5,618 nt of DNA from an uncultured Candidatus Saccharibacteria bacterium (GTDB taxonomy: Bacteria > Patescibacteriota > Saccharimonadia > Saccharimonadales > Saccharimonadaceae). Shown one piece after another: positions 1 through 4,942 of this stretch. Numbering within the stretch: position 1 is the first letter of the stretch; each line of letters opens with the position of its first letter. The notes below the pieces were generated by a model. The model searched no databases. It saw nothing but the letters and a program-made list of their open reading frames with translations, and was not told where the DNA came from. Both the position numbers and the translations under genes were made by a program. The stretch is taken from positions 1 to 5,618 of the forward strand of contig CALHWA010000108.1 in the NCBI GenBank assembly GCA_938036845.1, written 5' to 3'.

Positions 1-227
1 TGCACAGTATGCTGCTCGGCGGCTTTGCGCTGCAGCGTCACTGCCAGGCCAAGCTCCTCCACGATAATCTCAGCAATCTCAAAATCAATTCGCTGGTTGA
101 TCGTTACCGTAAAGCCATTCTTGAAGAGCTCGCCAATCAGCTTCGTGACCGGCAGATTCAGGGTTTGGGCCAGCTCACCAACAGTGATCGAATCGGCAAT
201 GACCAACACTTTTTCAGACTGACTCAT
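1..227 (-). CDS. infB: Translation initiation factor IF-2, N-terminal part (cut by window edge)
   Basis: IF-2 is the GTPase that places initiator fMet-tRNA on the 30S subunit and promotes subunit joining. Only the first 75 codons are in the window; the gene continues past position 1. I translated it from the ATG at 227-225: the product begins MSQSEKVLVIADSITVGELA and continues with LNLPVTKLIGELFKNGFTV and a segment ending IIVEELG. This is the pattern of the small helical IF-2 N-terminal domain (IF2_N family), covering residues 14-61. The start is supported by an AAGGAG-type site at 234-240, about 7 nt upstream. It lies 52 bp downstream of rpsA on the same strand with no terminator between, so the two are very likely co-transcribed. 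The GTPase core is not visible, so the name rests on the N-domain and on the rpsA linkage. Confidence 0.9.
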   Translation of the reverse strand, partial: MSQSEKVLVIADSITVGELAQTLNLPVTKLIGELFKNGFTVTINQRIDFEIAEIIVEELGLAVTLQRKAAEQHTV

Positions 228-279
228 ACACACACTCCTTTCTGCCGGTCGAAGCCGGTCATCTTTTGTAATTTACTAG

Positions 280-1344
280 TTATTTTTTCTTGTCAGCGAG
301 GCTTAGGCTCACTTTATGCGCATCTTTGTCGATGTCAAGAATGACAAAGCTCTTGCGCTCATTGAGTGTAAAGACCTTCTCTGGGTCGGCACCGCCGCTG
401 CCTAGCTCGCTCACGTGCACCAGTGCTTCGACCGCTGGGCTAATCTGAACAAAGGCACCATATGGGGTAATGCGCGTGACTGTACCCTCGATGGTCTGGC
501 CCTTGGTGAATTGATCCACCTCATCAAGCCATGGATCCTTGGTGAGCTGCTTCATACTTAGGCTTAGGCGATCTTTATCGATGCTAATGATCTTCGCCTC
601 AACGCTCTGACCGACCTTCACATAGTCGGCTGGGTTGTTCACGCGCTCCCAGCTAATCTCTGAGATATGGATAAGCCCCTCGATCCCTTCGACATTCACG
701 AAGACACCAAAGTCCACCACACCAGTCACGACACCCTTGACGGTGTCGCCAACCTTGAGCTTCTCAAAGTGAGCCGCCAGGCCGTCCTTGATGGCTTCTT
801 TTTCGCTAAAGATCAGCTTGTTAGCCTTACGGTCGCAGTCGAGAATACGCACCTTGAGCGTCTGGCCCACCAGGGTGTTAAGCCGTGCCAAGATCTCATC
901 CTTATCGGCACCACCCACCCGTGGGTAGTGCTCAGCCGACAGTTGCGACACCGGCAAAAAGCCTCGCACGCCTTCGTACTCAACCAGCATACCACCGCGG
1001 TTAGCGTCGTATGGCGCCACCTCGATGATCTCACCAGCATCCATCTTGGCCATTGCTTCTTCCCAGCCACGGTCCTTGGCTGCTTTGCGCAGGCTCAGCA
1101 GGCTATAGCCATTCTCGAGCTCACTATCTACCACACTGGCTGTTACTTCATCACCAACTGCTAGCGCCTTAGCCGGGCCAATCTCGCGCCGTGGCACATA
1201 GCCAACCCCTTGCGGGCCTAGGTCTATTAATACATCTCGTTTGCGCACCGATAATACGCGGCCAGTTACGACCTCGCCGGTTACTAGTTGCTTGACGCCG
1301 TCGCCAGCGAGCAAATCATCCATTGTTAAGGCTTGTGTTGCCAT
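280..1344 (-). CDS. rpsA: 30S ribosomal protein S1, four S1 domains
   Basis: S1 binds single-stranded mRNA and helps load it on the 30S subunit. The 354-residue product contains four S1/OB-fold RNA-binding repeats at about residues 20-87, 104-184, 198-267 and 282-352. The third and fourth are the most canonical (VTGVVDFGVFVNVEGIEGLI then HISE; RITPYGAFVQISPAVEALVH then VSEL). Each is followed by the usual D-x-D-K and SLSxK-type strands (IDKDRLSLSMKQ, IDKDAHKVSLSLADKKK). E. coli S1 has six repeats; four repeats and about 350-400 aa is normal for many Gram-positive and CPR bacteria. The start at 1344 is an ATG, with the purine-rich AAGAGGAG about 15 nt upstream, which is long, and a small hairpin in the gap. 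It is the first gene of an operon with infB. The basic lysine tail at the C-terminus is typical. Four-repeat S1 homologues can also be annotated as general S1 RNA-binding proteins, but the infB linkage favours rpsA. Confidence 0.93.
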   Translation of the reverse strand: MATQALTMDDLLAGDGVKQLVTGEVVTGRVLSVRKRDVLIDLGPQGVGYVPRREIGPAKALAVGDEVTASVVDSELENGYSLLSLRKAAKDRGWEEAMAKMDAGEIIEVAPYDANRGGMLVEYEGVRGFLPVSQLSAEHYPRVGGADKDEILARLNTLVGQTLKVRILDCDRKANKLIFSEKEAIKDGLAAHFEKLKVGDTVKGVVTGVVDFGVFVNVEGIEGLIHISEISWERVNNPADYVKVGQSVEAKIISIDKDRLSLSMKQLTKDPWLDEVDQFTKGQTIEGTVTRITPYGAFVQISPAVEALVHVSELGSGGADPEKVFTLNERKSFVILDIDKDAHKVSLSLADKKK

Positions 1345-1367
1345 AAGTCTTGGTACAGACTCCTCTT
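1345..1367 (-). promoter_or_regulatory. rpsA ribosome binding site with hairpin between SD and start
   Basis: The SD-like AAGAGG lies at 1362-1367, well outside the usual 5-9 nt distance from the ATG at 1344. The gap contains AGTCT (1357-1361) and AGACT (1346-1350), a perfect 5-bp stem with a 6-nt loop, extendable by one G-U pair. Folding would loop out most of the spacer and shorten the effective SD-to-start distance, or compete with SD pairing. No closer in-frame start codon exists. Confidence 0.55.
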
Positions 1368-1385
1368 ATTAATTATATTATGAGA

Positions 1386-1405
1386 CACGCCGGCCGAGCG
1401 GCGCA
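1386..1405 (-). promoter_or_regulatory. GC-rich hairpin in the rpsA leader
   Basis: In the transcript CGCCG (1399-1403) pairs with CGGCG (1388-1392) around a 6-nt loop, and two G-U pairs extend the stem. It sits within the first 25 nt of the predicted mRNA and is followed by an AT-rich stretch with no U-run of terminator type. It could stabilise the 5' end or take part in S1 feedback control; neither is shown by the sequence. Confidence 0.45.
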
Positions 1406-1417
1406 CCATTCCTCTGT

Positions 1418-1446
1418 ATTATACACAAAGTCGCTGCAAGCGTCAA
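1418..1446 (-). promoter_or_regulatory. Sigma70-type promoter of rpsA-infB
   Basis: On the minus strand TTGACG (1441-1446) and TATAAT (1418-1423) are separated by exactly 17 bp, a near-consensus housekeeping promoter. Transcription should begin near 1411, giving an rpsA leader of about 65 nt. This strength suits a ribosomal protein gene. Confidence 0.85.
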
Positions 1447-1602
1447 AACCTGGAGCTTCTCAGTCTCACCTCTATGAATAATCAGCCCAAACAGATAGCC
1501 CACACAGCACACTCATCGCACCAAAAGTACTCCAGCCCAGTAAATCACAGAACTTGCCGCCCCACAGTCGCTGGCCTCTAGATATTCTCTTGTGCGATAG
1601 GT

Positions 1603-1678
1603 TTGCTGTTGTATTTCCAGATCATACTATAAGGTTTAAGGGCTTTGGCTCAGCAGTCTGAGAACGCCAAGCCACTTG
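1603..1678 (+). other. Candidate structured RNA element: weak promoter plus long hairpin
   Basis: The roughly 400-bp stretch between the rpsA promoter and the terminator at 1781 has no credible gene. Its clearest structure is an imperfect hairpin at 1638-1677. GGCTTTGGC (1641-1649) pairs with GCCAAGCC (1666-1673) with one bulged T, AAG/CTT extends it outward past a bulged A, and an inner TCAG/CTGA stem closes a 4-nt loop. On the plus strand TTGCTG (1603-1608) and TACTAT (1625-1630), 16 bp apart, form a weak promoter-like pair that would start transcription right at the hairpin. No U-run follows on either strand, so it is not a standard terminator. The stem is clear; the function and the strand are not. 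Confidence 0.3.
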
Positions 1679-1780
1679 CCTCGGCCTGCTCCTCTCACTC
1701 ATGTTATATATAGCACAAACGACCATGCAGTTGTATACACAACGATGCTATAATCACAACATCTATATCACCTCTCTCAA

Positions 1781-1819
1781 ATAATAACTACTCCTGTTCT
1801 GCACAGGGGTAATTATTGT
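1781..1819 (-). terminator. Intrinsic terminator of the LPQTG surface-protein gene
   Basis: A stem of about 17 bp: CCTGT (1793-1797) and ACAGG (1803-1807) around a 5-nt loop, extended outward by AT-rich pairs to 1781/1819 with one mismatch (1788/1812). On the minus strand the 3' arm runs into TTATTATTT, a usable U-rich tail. It lies about 35 bp beyond the stop codon at 1853. Confidence 0.75.
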
Positions 1820-1852
1820 GTTGTCTATGAAACAGCGTCGATGTTGTATATC

Positions 1853-2401
1853 TTACAGCGCGGGTGTACGCGACTTGCGGTAGGCTAGTGCTACACCAGC
1901 CAGGCTACTCACTGCCACAACGGCTGCCAGGCCCTCGGCCGGGCCGGTTTGTGGCAAAGCGCTCACTTGCTGGGTAGATTGGGTCTGCGAAGGAGTGCTG
2001 GAGCTAGTTGATGGCGTTGCGGCAGGCGTACTTGAGCTGTGAGACTGAGTAGACTGAGTTGATTGGCTTTGGCTTTGTGTAGTCGTGCTCGATGCACCGC
2101 TGGTTGCACCATTGGTTGCAGTTGACGTGGTGTTTTTCTTGTCTTGCAACTGAGTTTCTTTCGTCTCTTTGCTCTTGCTGGCCTCTGTTGATTTGCTGTT
2201 GAGGCTATCGACTAGCTTGTCGTTGGCGCTCTTATTGCTCTGGGTTGATTCCTTTTTCTTAGCGTCAGTGGTGGTAGTACTTGCCACTTGCCGGGCGCTG
2301 CTGTTGTGGCTATTCTTGACGATTAAGACCCCGCCAACCAGTGCGAGCGTCAGCACTGTCCCGACGACGACGTATCCGATAATTGATCCTTGCTGCTTCA
2401 T
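1853..2401 (-). CDS. LPQTG-anchored Ser/Thr/Gln-rich surface protein
   Basis: A predicted cell-surface protein of 182 aa, probably a sortase substrate. In order: a short N-terminus (MKQQGS); a hydrophobic span at residues 7-28 that is either a Sec signal sequence or an N-terminal membrane anchor; a low-complexity stalk at about 31-147, first Lys/Glu/Asp-containing and then almost purely Ser, Thr, Gln and Ala; LPQTG at 149-153; a second hydrophobic span at about 157-174; and the charged tail RKSRTPAL. The end has the classical order of a sortase signal (LPxTG, hydrophobic helix, positive tail). No folded domain is visible, so it may act as a spacer, adhesin-like fibre or glycosylated stalk. 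I chose the ATG at 2401 because AAGG lies 7 nt upstream; the in-frame TTG two codons earlier would sit directly against that site. It has its own promoter and terminator. No sortase gene is in this window. Confidence 0.85.
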   Translation of the reverse strand: MKQQGSIIGYVVVGTVLTLALVGGVLIVKNSHNSSARQVASTTTTDAKKKESTQSNKSANDKLVDSLNSKSTEASKSKETKETQLQDKKNTTSTATNGATSGASSTTTQSQSQSTQSTQSHSSSTPAATPSTSSSTPSQTQSTQQVSALPQTGPAEGLAAVVAVSSLAGVALAYRKSRTPAL

Positions 2402-2431
2402 TGCCAAACCTTCGTTTACGTTACTCTTTCT

Positions 2432-2460
2432 ATTATACCGTAATCGATCGCAAAACGCAA
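2432..2460 (-). promoter_or_regulatory. Promoter of the LPQTG surface-protein gene
   Basis: Minus-strand TTGCGT (2455-2460) and a perfect TATAAT (2432-2437) are 17 bp apart. The predicted start near 2425 gives a short leader of about 24 nt that carries the AAGG ribosome binding site. Confidence 0.75.
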
Positions 2461-2573
2461 CGCACGCGCTCTATTAATCATACATCTCATCTTGCCCCTC
2501 TTGAGCTCGCCATCCACCGATACTTCGCACCGTCCACTAGGCATTGCAAGCAGGTTGTGCTACACTGATCTTG

Positions 2574-2606
2574 ACACGTACAATACACGTACAATACACG
2601 AACAAA
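2574..2606 (+). repeat. 11-bp tandem repeats overlapping a -35-like box
   Basis: ACACGTACAAT occurs twice in perfect tandem (2574-2584, 2585-2595), followed by a third copy with two changes (2596-2606). The first copy overlaps TTGACA at 2571-2576, a consensus -35 box on the plus strand. The nearest -10-like hexamers are poor: TACACG at 18 bp, or TACAAT at only 13 bp. The 11-bp period is close to one DNA helical turn, so proteins bound at each copy would lie on one face. It lies about 60-95 bp upstream of the metalloprotease-like gene and could be its operator or promoter. Confidence 0.6.
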
Positions 2607-2666
2607 TCATAATCTCCACCTCTGTCAAATCATGCGAAGTATCTATTGTTTCGCTAGCTGGTTCGC

Positions 2667-3182
2667 ATGCCGATAGACGTGGCTATATCACCACCACCCA
2701 TGCCACTCGATCAGCTTATCTCTCACCTCACCCAGCACGCTCGCACATCGGGCATTGCGCCACTCACCTTTCGCCCAGGTAGCTATTTTCATTGGCACCA
2801 CCCAAGCTGCACGGTTTATTACGATCCACACGACGCCCAGGCCTCTGCCTACCTCCTCCACGAGTACGGTCATGCACTCCTGGGGCACTGCGGCTATGCG
2901 CGCGATGTGCAGCTCGTTGCAATGGAGCGCGCTGCATGGAGCACTGGCTGCCGCGTCGGAGCTGGCTGGCAGCTGACGGTCGACGATGATCTTATTGAGT
3001 CCTCCCTCGACACCTACCGCGACTGGCTCCATGCCCGCTCGCACTGCCCACACTGCAACGCAACTGGCTTACAGCGCAGCGATGGCACATACACCTGCCT
3101 CGCCTGCTTCACCCACTGGCACGCCAACAGCGCCACTACCTGCCAACTCCGGCGTTATGTTGTAAAAAGCACGATAATATAA
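2667..3182 (+). CDS. HExxH metalloprotease-like protein with C-terminal zinc ribbon
   Basis: A 171-aa protein with two likely metal sites. HEYGHALLGH at residues 65-74 gives the HExxH zinc motif (His65, Glu66, His69) plus a third histidine at 74. Glu87 in the following helix (MERAAW) is placed as a third ligand could be in gluzincin-like and ImmA/IrrE (M78)-like peptidases. The C-terminal CPHC (127-130) and CLAC (144-147) form a zinc ribbon, a combination also seen in SprT/Spartan-type proteins. No signal peptide or membrane span is present, so it is probably cytoplasmic. Substrate and family are not settled: ImmA-like and SprT-like are both possible. The ATG at 2667 is the first in-frame ATG after a stop at 2655; another ATG lies 11 codons on, and neither has a convincing SD. 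It is the only plus-strand protein gene here, convergent with the KGG gene. Upstream tandem repeats suggest regulation. Confidence is good for a real gene, moderate for peptidase activity. Confidence 0.75.
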   Translation: MPIDVAISPPPMPLDQLISHLTQHARTSGIAPLTFRPGSYFHWHHPSCTVYYDPHDAQASAYLLHEYGHALLGHCGYARDVQLVAMERAAWSTGCRVGAGWQLTVDDDLIESSLDTYRDWLHARSHCPHCNATGLQRSDGTYTCLACFTHWHANSATTCQLRRYVVKSTII

Positions 3183-3324
3183 CTCAGCCTTATTATCGCA
3201 GTAATTCTCGCACACTGCCCGCCACTTTGCCCCCACCAGCACAATGCGGGAGAATGTCGCTCAGGCAGCCATAGCAGCAATGCAAAGCCACCACGCAAGA
3301 AAACTGCAAACCCCCAGCACCCAA

Positions 3325-3356
3325 AAAACACCTCCCAGCTATACGGGAGGTGTTTT
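3325..3356. terminator. Bidirectional terminator between convergent genes
   Basis: A perfect 12-bp stem, AAAACACCTCCC (3325-3336) with GGGAGGTGTTTT (3345-3356), around an 8-nt loop. Read on the minus strand it ends in six Ts, a strong terminator for the KGG gene that stops at 3377. On the plus strand it ends in four Ts and can serve the metalloprotease-like gene, which stops at 3182. The 140 bp between 3183 and 3324 show nothing else. Confidence 0.92.
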
Positions 3357-3376
3357 AAGCAATGCCTGCGCCGCCT

Positions 3377-3616
3377 CTAAGCAGCGAGAGCGACATCCGA
3401 TTGCGGAGCAGCCGCGACAGCATCATCGGCCTTTTTGGTGCGGCGAGAGATTCGGCCACCCTTAGCGCCAGCCACACGGGCGAGTTGTGGGTTAGCCGCA
3501 AAGCCGCCAGTGCGGCCATTCTTACCGCCCTTGGCTCCAATCTTGGCGTAGAAGTTAGGGTCTTTAGAGATGTTTTTTTGCGCAGCCTTCAGGCCGCCAG
3601 CTTTTGTTCCCGCCAT
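3377..3616 (-). CDS. KGG-repeat (con-10/GsiB-like) general stress protein
   Basis: A 79-aa, Gly/Lys/Ala-rich hydrophilic protein of the KGG motif family, which includes B. subtilis GsiB, E. coli YciG and fungal con-10. These are small, probably disordered proteins linked to desiccation, starvation and general stress, with no known enzymatic activity. The repeats are visible as AGGLKAAQKN (6-15), IGAKGGKNG (26-34) and AGAKGGRIS (49-57). They are joined by FYAKIG and TGGFAANPQLAR and followed by the basic RRTKK and a 16-residue acidic/alanine tail. The start at 3616 has AAGGAG at 3625-3630 with ideal spacing. A leader of about 90 nt, a strong promoter and palindromes at the transcription start suggest inducible expression. 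The family call is firm; the physiological role is inferred from relatives. Confidence 0.88.
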   Translation of the reverse strand: MAGTKAGGLKAAQKNISKDPNFYAKIGAKGGKNGRTGGFAANPQLARVAGAKGGRISRRTKKADDAVAAAPQSDVALAA

Positions 3617-3681
3617 AGGGTTACTCCTTATTTATATATTTATCAGAGGTACGTTGCCAGTGTAGGCTAGCAAATCCTCGC

Positions 3682-3710
3682 TACATACCATATATGATAT
3701 GTATCATGAT
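3682..3710 (-). promoter_or_regulatory. Overlapping palindromes at the KGG gene transcription start (operator candidate)
   Basis: A 22-bp palindrome at 3682-3703 (TACATA...TATGTA arms around CATATATG) has one mismatched pair. It overlaps ATGATA-TG-TATCAT (3694-3707), a perfect 6-bp-arm inverted repeat. Both begin at about +1 of the predicted transcript. This is where a repressor operator would act; alternatively they fold as a 5'-end stem in the mRNA. Confidence 0.5.
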
Positions 3711-3713
3711 TTA

Positions 3714-3742
3714 AATATAGCATACTGTATATGTTTTGTCAA
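3714..3742 (-). promoter_or_regulatory. Promoter of the KGG stress-protein gene
   Basis: Minus-strand TTGACA (3737-3742, perfect) and TATATT (3714-3719) are 17 bp apart, and TGC directly precedes the -10, giving an extended -10. Transcription should start near 3707, about 90 nt upstream of the ATG. Confidence 0.8.
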
Positions 3743-3778
3743 CGTTTACATGAGCATTTTCAGATTGCATTATTGGTA

Positions 3779-3807
3779 TTGCATTTAAGACGCCTATGCT
3801 ATATACT
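3779..3807 (+). promoter_or_regulatory. Promoter of the candidate small RNA
   Basis: Plus-strand TTGCAT (3779-3784) and TATACT (3802-3807) are separated by exactly 17 bp. Transcription would start near 3814. It faces away from the KGG gene promoter, about 40 bp away. No protein gene follows. Confidence 0.5.
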
Positions 3808-3813
3808 AAGTAT

Positions 3814-3920
3814 TAGCTTTGGTTTGGGTCGTTTCCGCCAAGGTCCACCACAACAATTCTCGTTTGCTGCGAGATTCGAGAATGAAAAAACAACCCTGCG
3901 CATACAGGGTTGTTTTTGTT
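3814..3920 (+). ncRNA. Candidate small RNA, about 105 nt, with its own promoter and terminator
   Basis: The 467 bp between the KGG gene and the 241-aa gene contain no credible ORF but hold a compact transcription unit. A promoter-like pair lies upstream, a helix forms from CTTTGG (3817-3822) with CCAAGG (3838-3843), and then comes an A/C-rich single-stranded stretch (ACCACAACAA region, 3847-3856). A second helix follows, ATTCTCG (3856-3862) with CGAGAAT (3877-3883), then an intrinsic terminator. The second helix has an alternative partner: TCTCG can also pair with CGAGA at 3870-3874, so two folds compete. I do not recognise it as tmRNA, SRP RNA, RNase P RNA or 6S RNA. It could be a trans-acting sRNA whose A/C-rich loop pairs with SD sequences, or a chance assembly. 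The rest of the gap (3921-4007) holds only short hairpins, such as GAGAC/GTCTC at 3948-3960. Confidence 0.35.
3886..3917. terminator. Strong terminator closing the candidate small RNA
   Basis: A perfect 13-bp stem, AAAAACAACCCTG (3886-3898) with CAGGGTTGTTTTT (3905-3917), around a 6-nt loop. It has T-runs on both strands (TTTTTGTT on plus, TTTTTT on minus). No protein gene lies next to it on the plus strand, which is the main argument for an RNA gene here. On the minus strand it would back up the terminator at 4008-4039. Confidence 0.85.
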
Positions 3921-4007
3921 ATCTGGTATAGATCCCTCTATTCTTTTGAGACTAGGTCTCTTTCGCTTACATAGGACGAGTATAAAGTAGGCCTCTACTA
4001 CCTAGCC

Positions 4008-4039
4008 AAAAAAGGGTCGACACTGCACACGTCGACCCT
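4008..4039 (-). terminator. Terminator of the 241-aa gene
   Basis: A perfect 8-bp stem, GGGTCGAC (4014-4021) with GTCGACCC (4031-4038), around a 9-nt loop, plus one A-T pair. On the minus strand it is followed by six Ts (4008-4013). It lies about 45 bp beyond the stop codon at 4084. There is no T-run on the plus strand, so it works in the minus direction. Confidence 0.9.
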
Positions 4040-4083
4040 CTAACACTTTGAGAAATAGGTATCAATATCATTCCTCGGCTTTC

Positions 4084-4809
4084 TTAGATCCAACCGCTTC
4101 GTCCATACGCCACACGGCCAAGCTGGCTAATAGTACGAGGCCGAAAAGGATCATTACGCCACTCTTCAGTGTGGCTATGATGCCGCTGAGACGCTTCGTA
4201 TTGCACGAGCTGTGGGTGAAGTATATTCATAATATTCATAGAATATGGCGATGCATCGCTTTGGACCAGCTGAGCTTCATTGCTGCCATCATCCACTGCC
4301 GTGCCCGCCCCAAAGACCCCTATTGCATCCGGCGTAATAGTCAGCGCAGCCCGATGATTCCGTGGGTCGGGGAGCGAGACGACTGGTTCGCCCAGCGTGA
4401 TAAATCGCATATCTGCAAGGTGCGACATATCAACCAAGCTCATCTTGAGTGTATGACCCTCTGCCTTGCGTGGTATAGGCCCACTATCGCTCTCATCACA
4501 GAGGTACAGAAGTGCACGATTGTGCCGCATGCTTACTGTTAGTGCATAGGGTGACTGTGCATCGTACATTGTATAGACAACACTCTCATCGGGCTGTGGC
4601 AGTAAAGCTGCTTCTCGCGCGACATCAATCTGCGTACCAGCTGCACCCACAACAAGCATCTCTTGCCCGTATGGGTTATCTCCTACTGGTGGTTCGAGTA
4701 TTCGCTGACGTCTCGCAATCTCCCCTCTGTCATAATACAATACATCGGCAGGTCGCATGGAACGCTCGCTATAGTGATTCTTGGTTGATGGTGGTCGTTG
4801 TTCTGTCAT
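4084..4809 (-). CDS. Unrecognised soluble protein, 241 aa
   Basis: I do not recognise this protein. It has no signal peptide, membrane span, cysteine cluster or known catalytic motif; the only cysteine is at 104. Residues 1-45 are Arg/Pro-rich and probably flexible. Residues 50-170 alternate hydrophobic strands with turns (EMLVVGAAG, SVVYTMYDAQ, ALTVSMRHNRALLYLCDE, RFITLGEPVVSL, AALTITPDAIGVFG), suggesting a compact beta-rich domain. Residues 205-241 are His/Arg-rich with ASQRHHSHTEEWRNDPFRPR, and look like a basic tail. It is clearly a real gene: ATG at 4809 with a perfect AAGGAG at 4817-4822 (7-nt spacing), a long open frame and a dedicated terminator. A leader of about 125 nt precedes it, with a possible 20-codon ORF. 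Neighbours give no clue to function. It may be a lineage-specific family. Confidence 0.8.
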   Translation of the reverse strand: MTEQRPPSTKNHYSERSMRPADVLYYDRGEIARRQRILEPPVGDNPYGQEMLVVGAAGTQIDVAREAALLPQPDESVVYTMYDAQSPYALTVSMRHNRALLYLCDESDSGPIPRKAEGHTLKMSLVDMSHLADMRFITLGEPVVSLPDPRNHRAALTITPDAIGVFGAGTAVDDGSNEAQLVQSDASPYSMNIMNILHPQLVQYEASQRHHSHTEEWRNDPFRPRTISQLGRVAYGRSGWI

Positions 4810-4837
4810 AAGAACACTCCTTTTTTGGTTATGGTTA

Positions 4838-4900
4838 TCACATCATCACTGCATTGCCATTAAGATACTCATGACCCACCAGCGGTAGTGCCTCACTCAT
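4838..4900 (-). CDS. Possible 20-codon leader ORF upstream of the 241-aa gene
   Basis: Within the predicted leader of the 241-aa gene an ATG at 4900 opens a 20-residue frame, MSEALPLVGHEYLNGNAVMM, ending in tandem stops TGA TAA (4835-4840). GGGG lies about 8 nt upstream as a weak ribosome binding site. The frame ends 28 bp before the next start codon. It could be a leader peptide that couples or attenuates translation, a small protein, or chance. There is no run of one rare amino acid as in classical attenuators. Confidence 0.25.
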   Translation of the reverse strand: MSEALPLVGHEYLNGNAVMM

Positions 4901-4942
4901 CCAAGATACCCCAAGTCGCAGAGCAAGCACCCCTCTCTAGCG

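Noticed and set aside
241..262. GCCGGTC repeated around GAA between rpsA and infB, considered as a terminator
   Set aside because: It is a direct repeat; only CCGG can pair with itself (4 bp), and there is no T-run. It would not stop transcription into infB.
667..1164. 165-aa open frame on the plus strand, antisense to rpsA
   Set aside because: It lies entirely inside rpsA, has no ribosome binding site, and its protein shows no family pattern. It is the antisense shadow of S1-domain codons.
2402..2407. Upstream TTG start for the surface protein, two codons earlier
   Set aside because: The AAGG ribosome binding site would lie only about 1 nt from that TTG, while it is 7 nt from the ATG at 2401.
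2574..2606. Could the tandem 11-bp repeats be a CRISPR array or a plasmid origin?
   Set aside because: The units are 11 bp with no spacers, and there is no Rep gene or AT-rich unwinding region paired with them. An operator or promoter repeat is simpler.
2688..3053. 121-aa minus-strand frame opposite the metalloprotease-like gene
   Set aside because: The plus-strand frame carries the HExxH and CxxC motifs; the opposite frame has no motif and no ribosome binding site.
3362..3670. 102-aa plus-strand frame opposite the KGG gene
   Set aside because: The minus frame is a clear KGG-family protein with an SD. The plus frame starts inside the terminator region and reads through the KGG leader.
3814..3920. 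Could the structured stretch be tmRNA, SRP RNA or RNase P RNA?
   Set aside because: It is too short for tmRNA or RNase P, and I see neither the conserved GGAA-type SRP loop nor the tRNA-like ends of tmRNA.
4048..4542. 164-aa plus-strand frame opposite the 241-aa gene
   Set aside because: It runs through the terminator-proximal region, has no ribosome binding site, and lies opposite a frame with perfect start signals.
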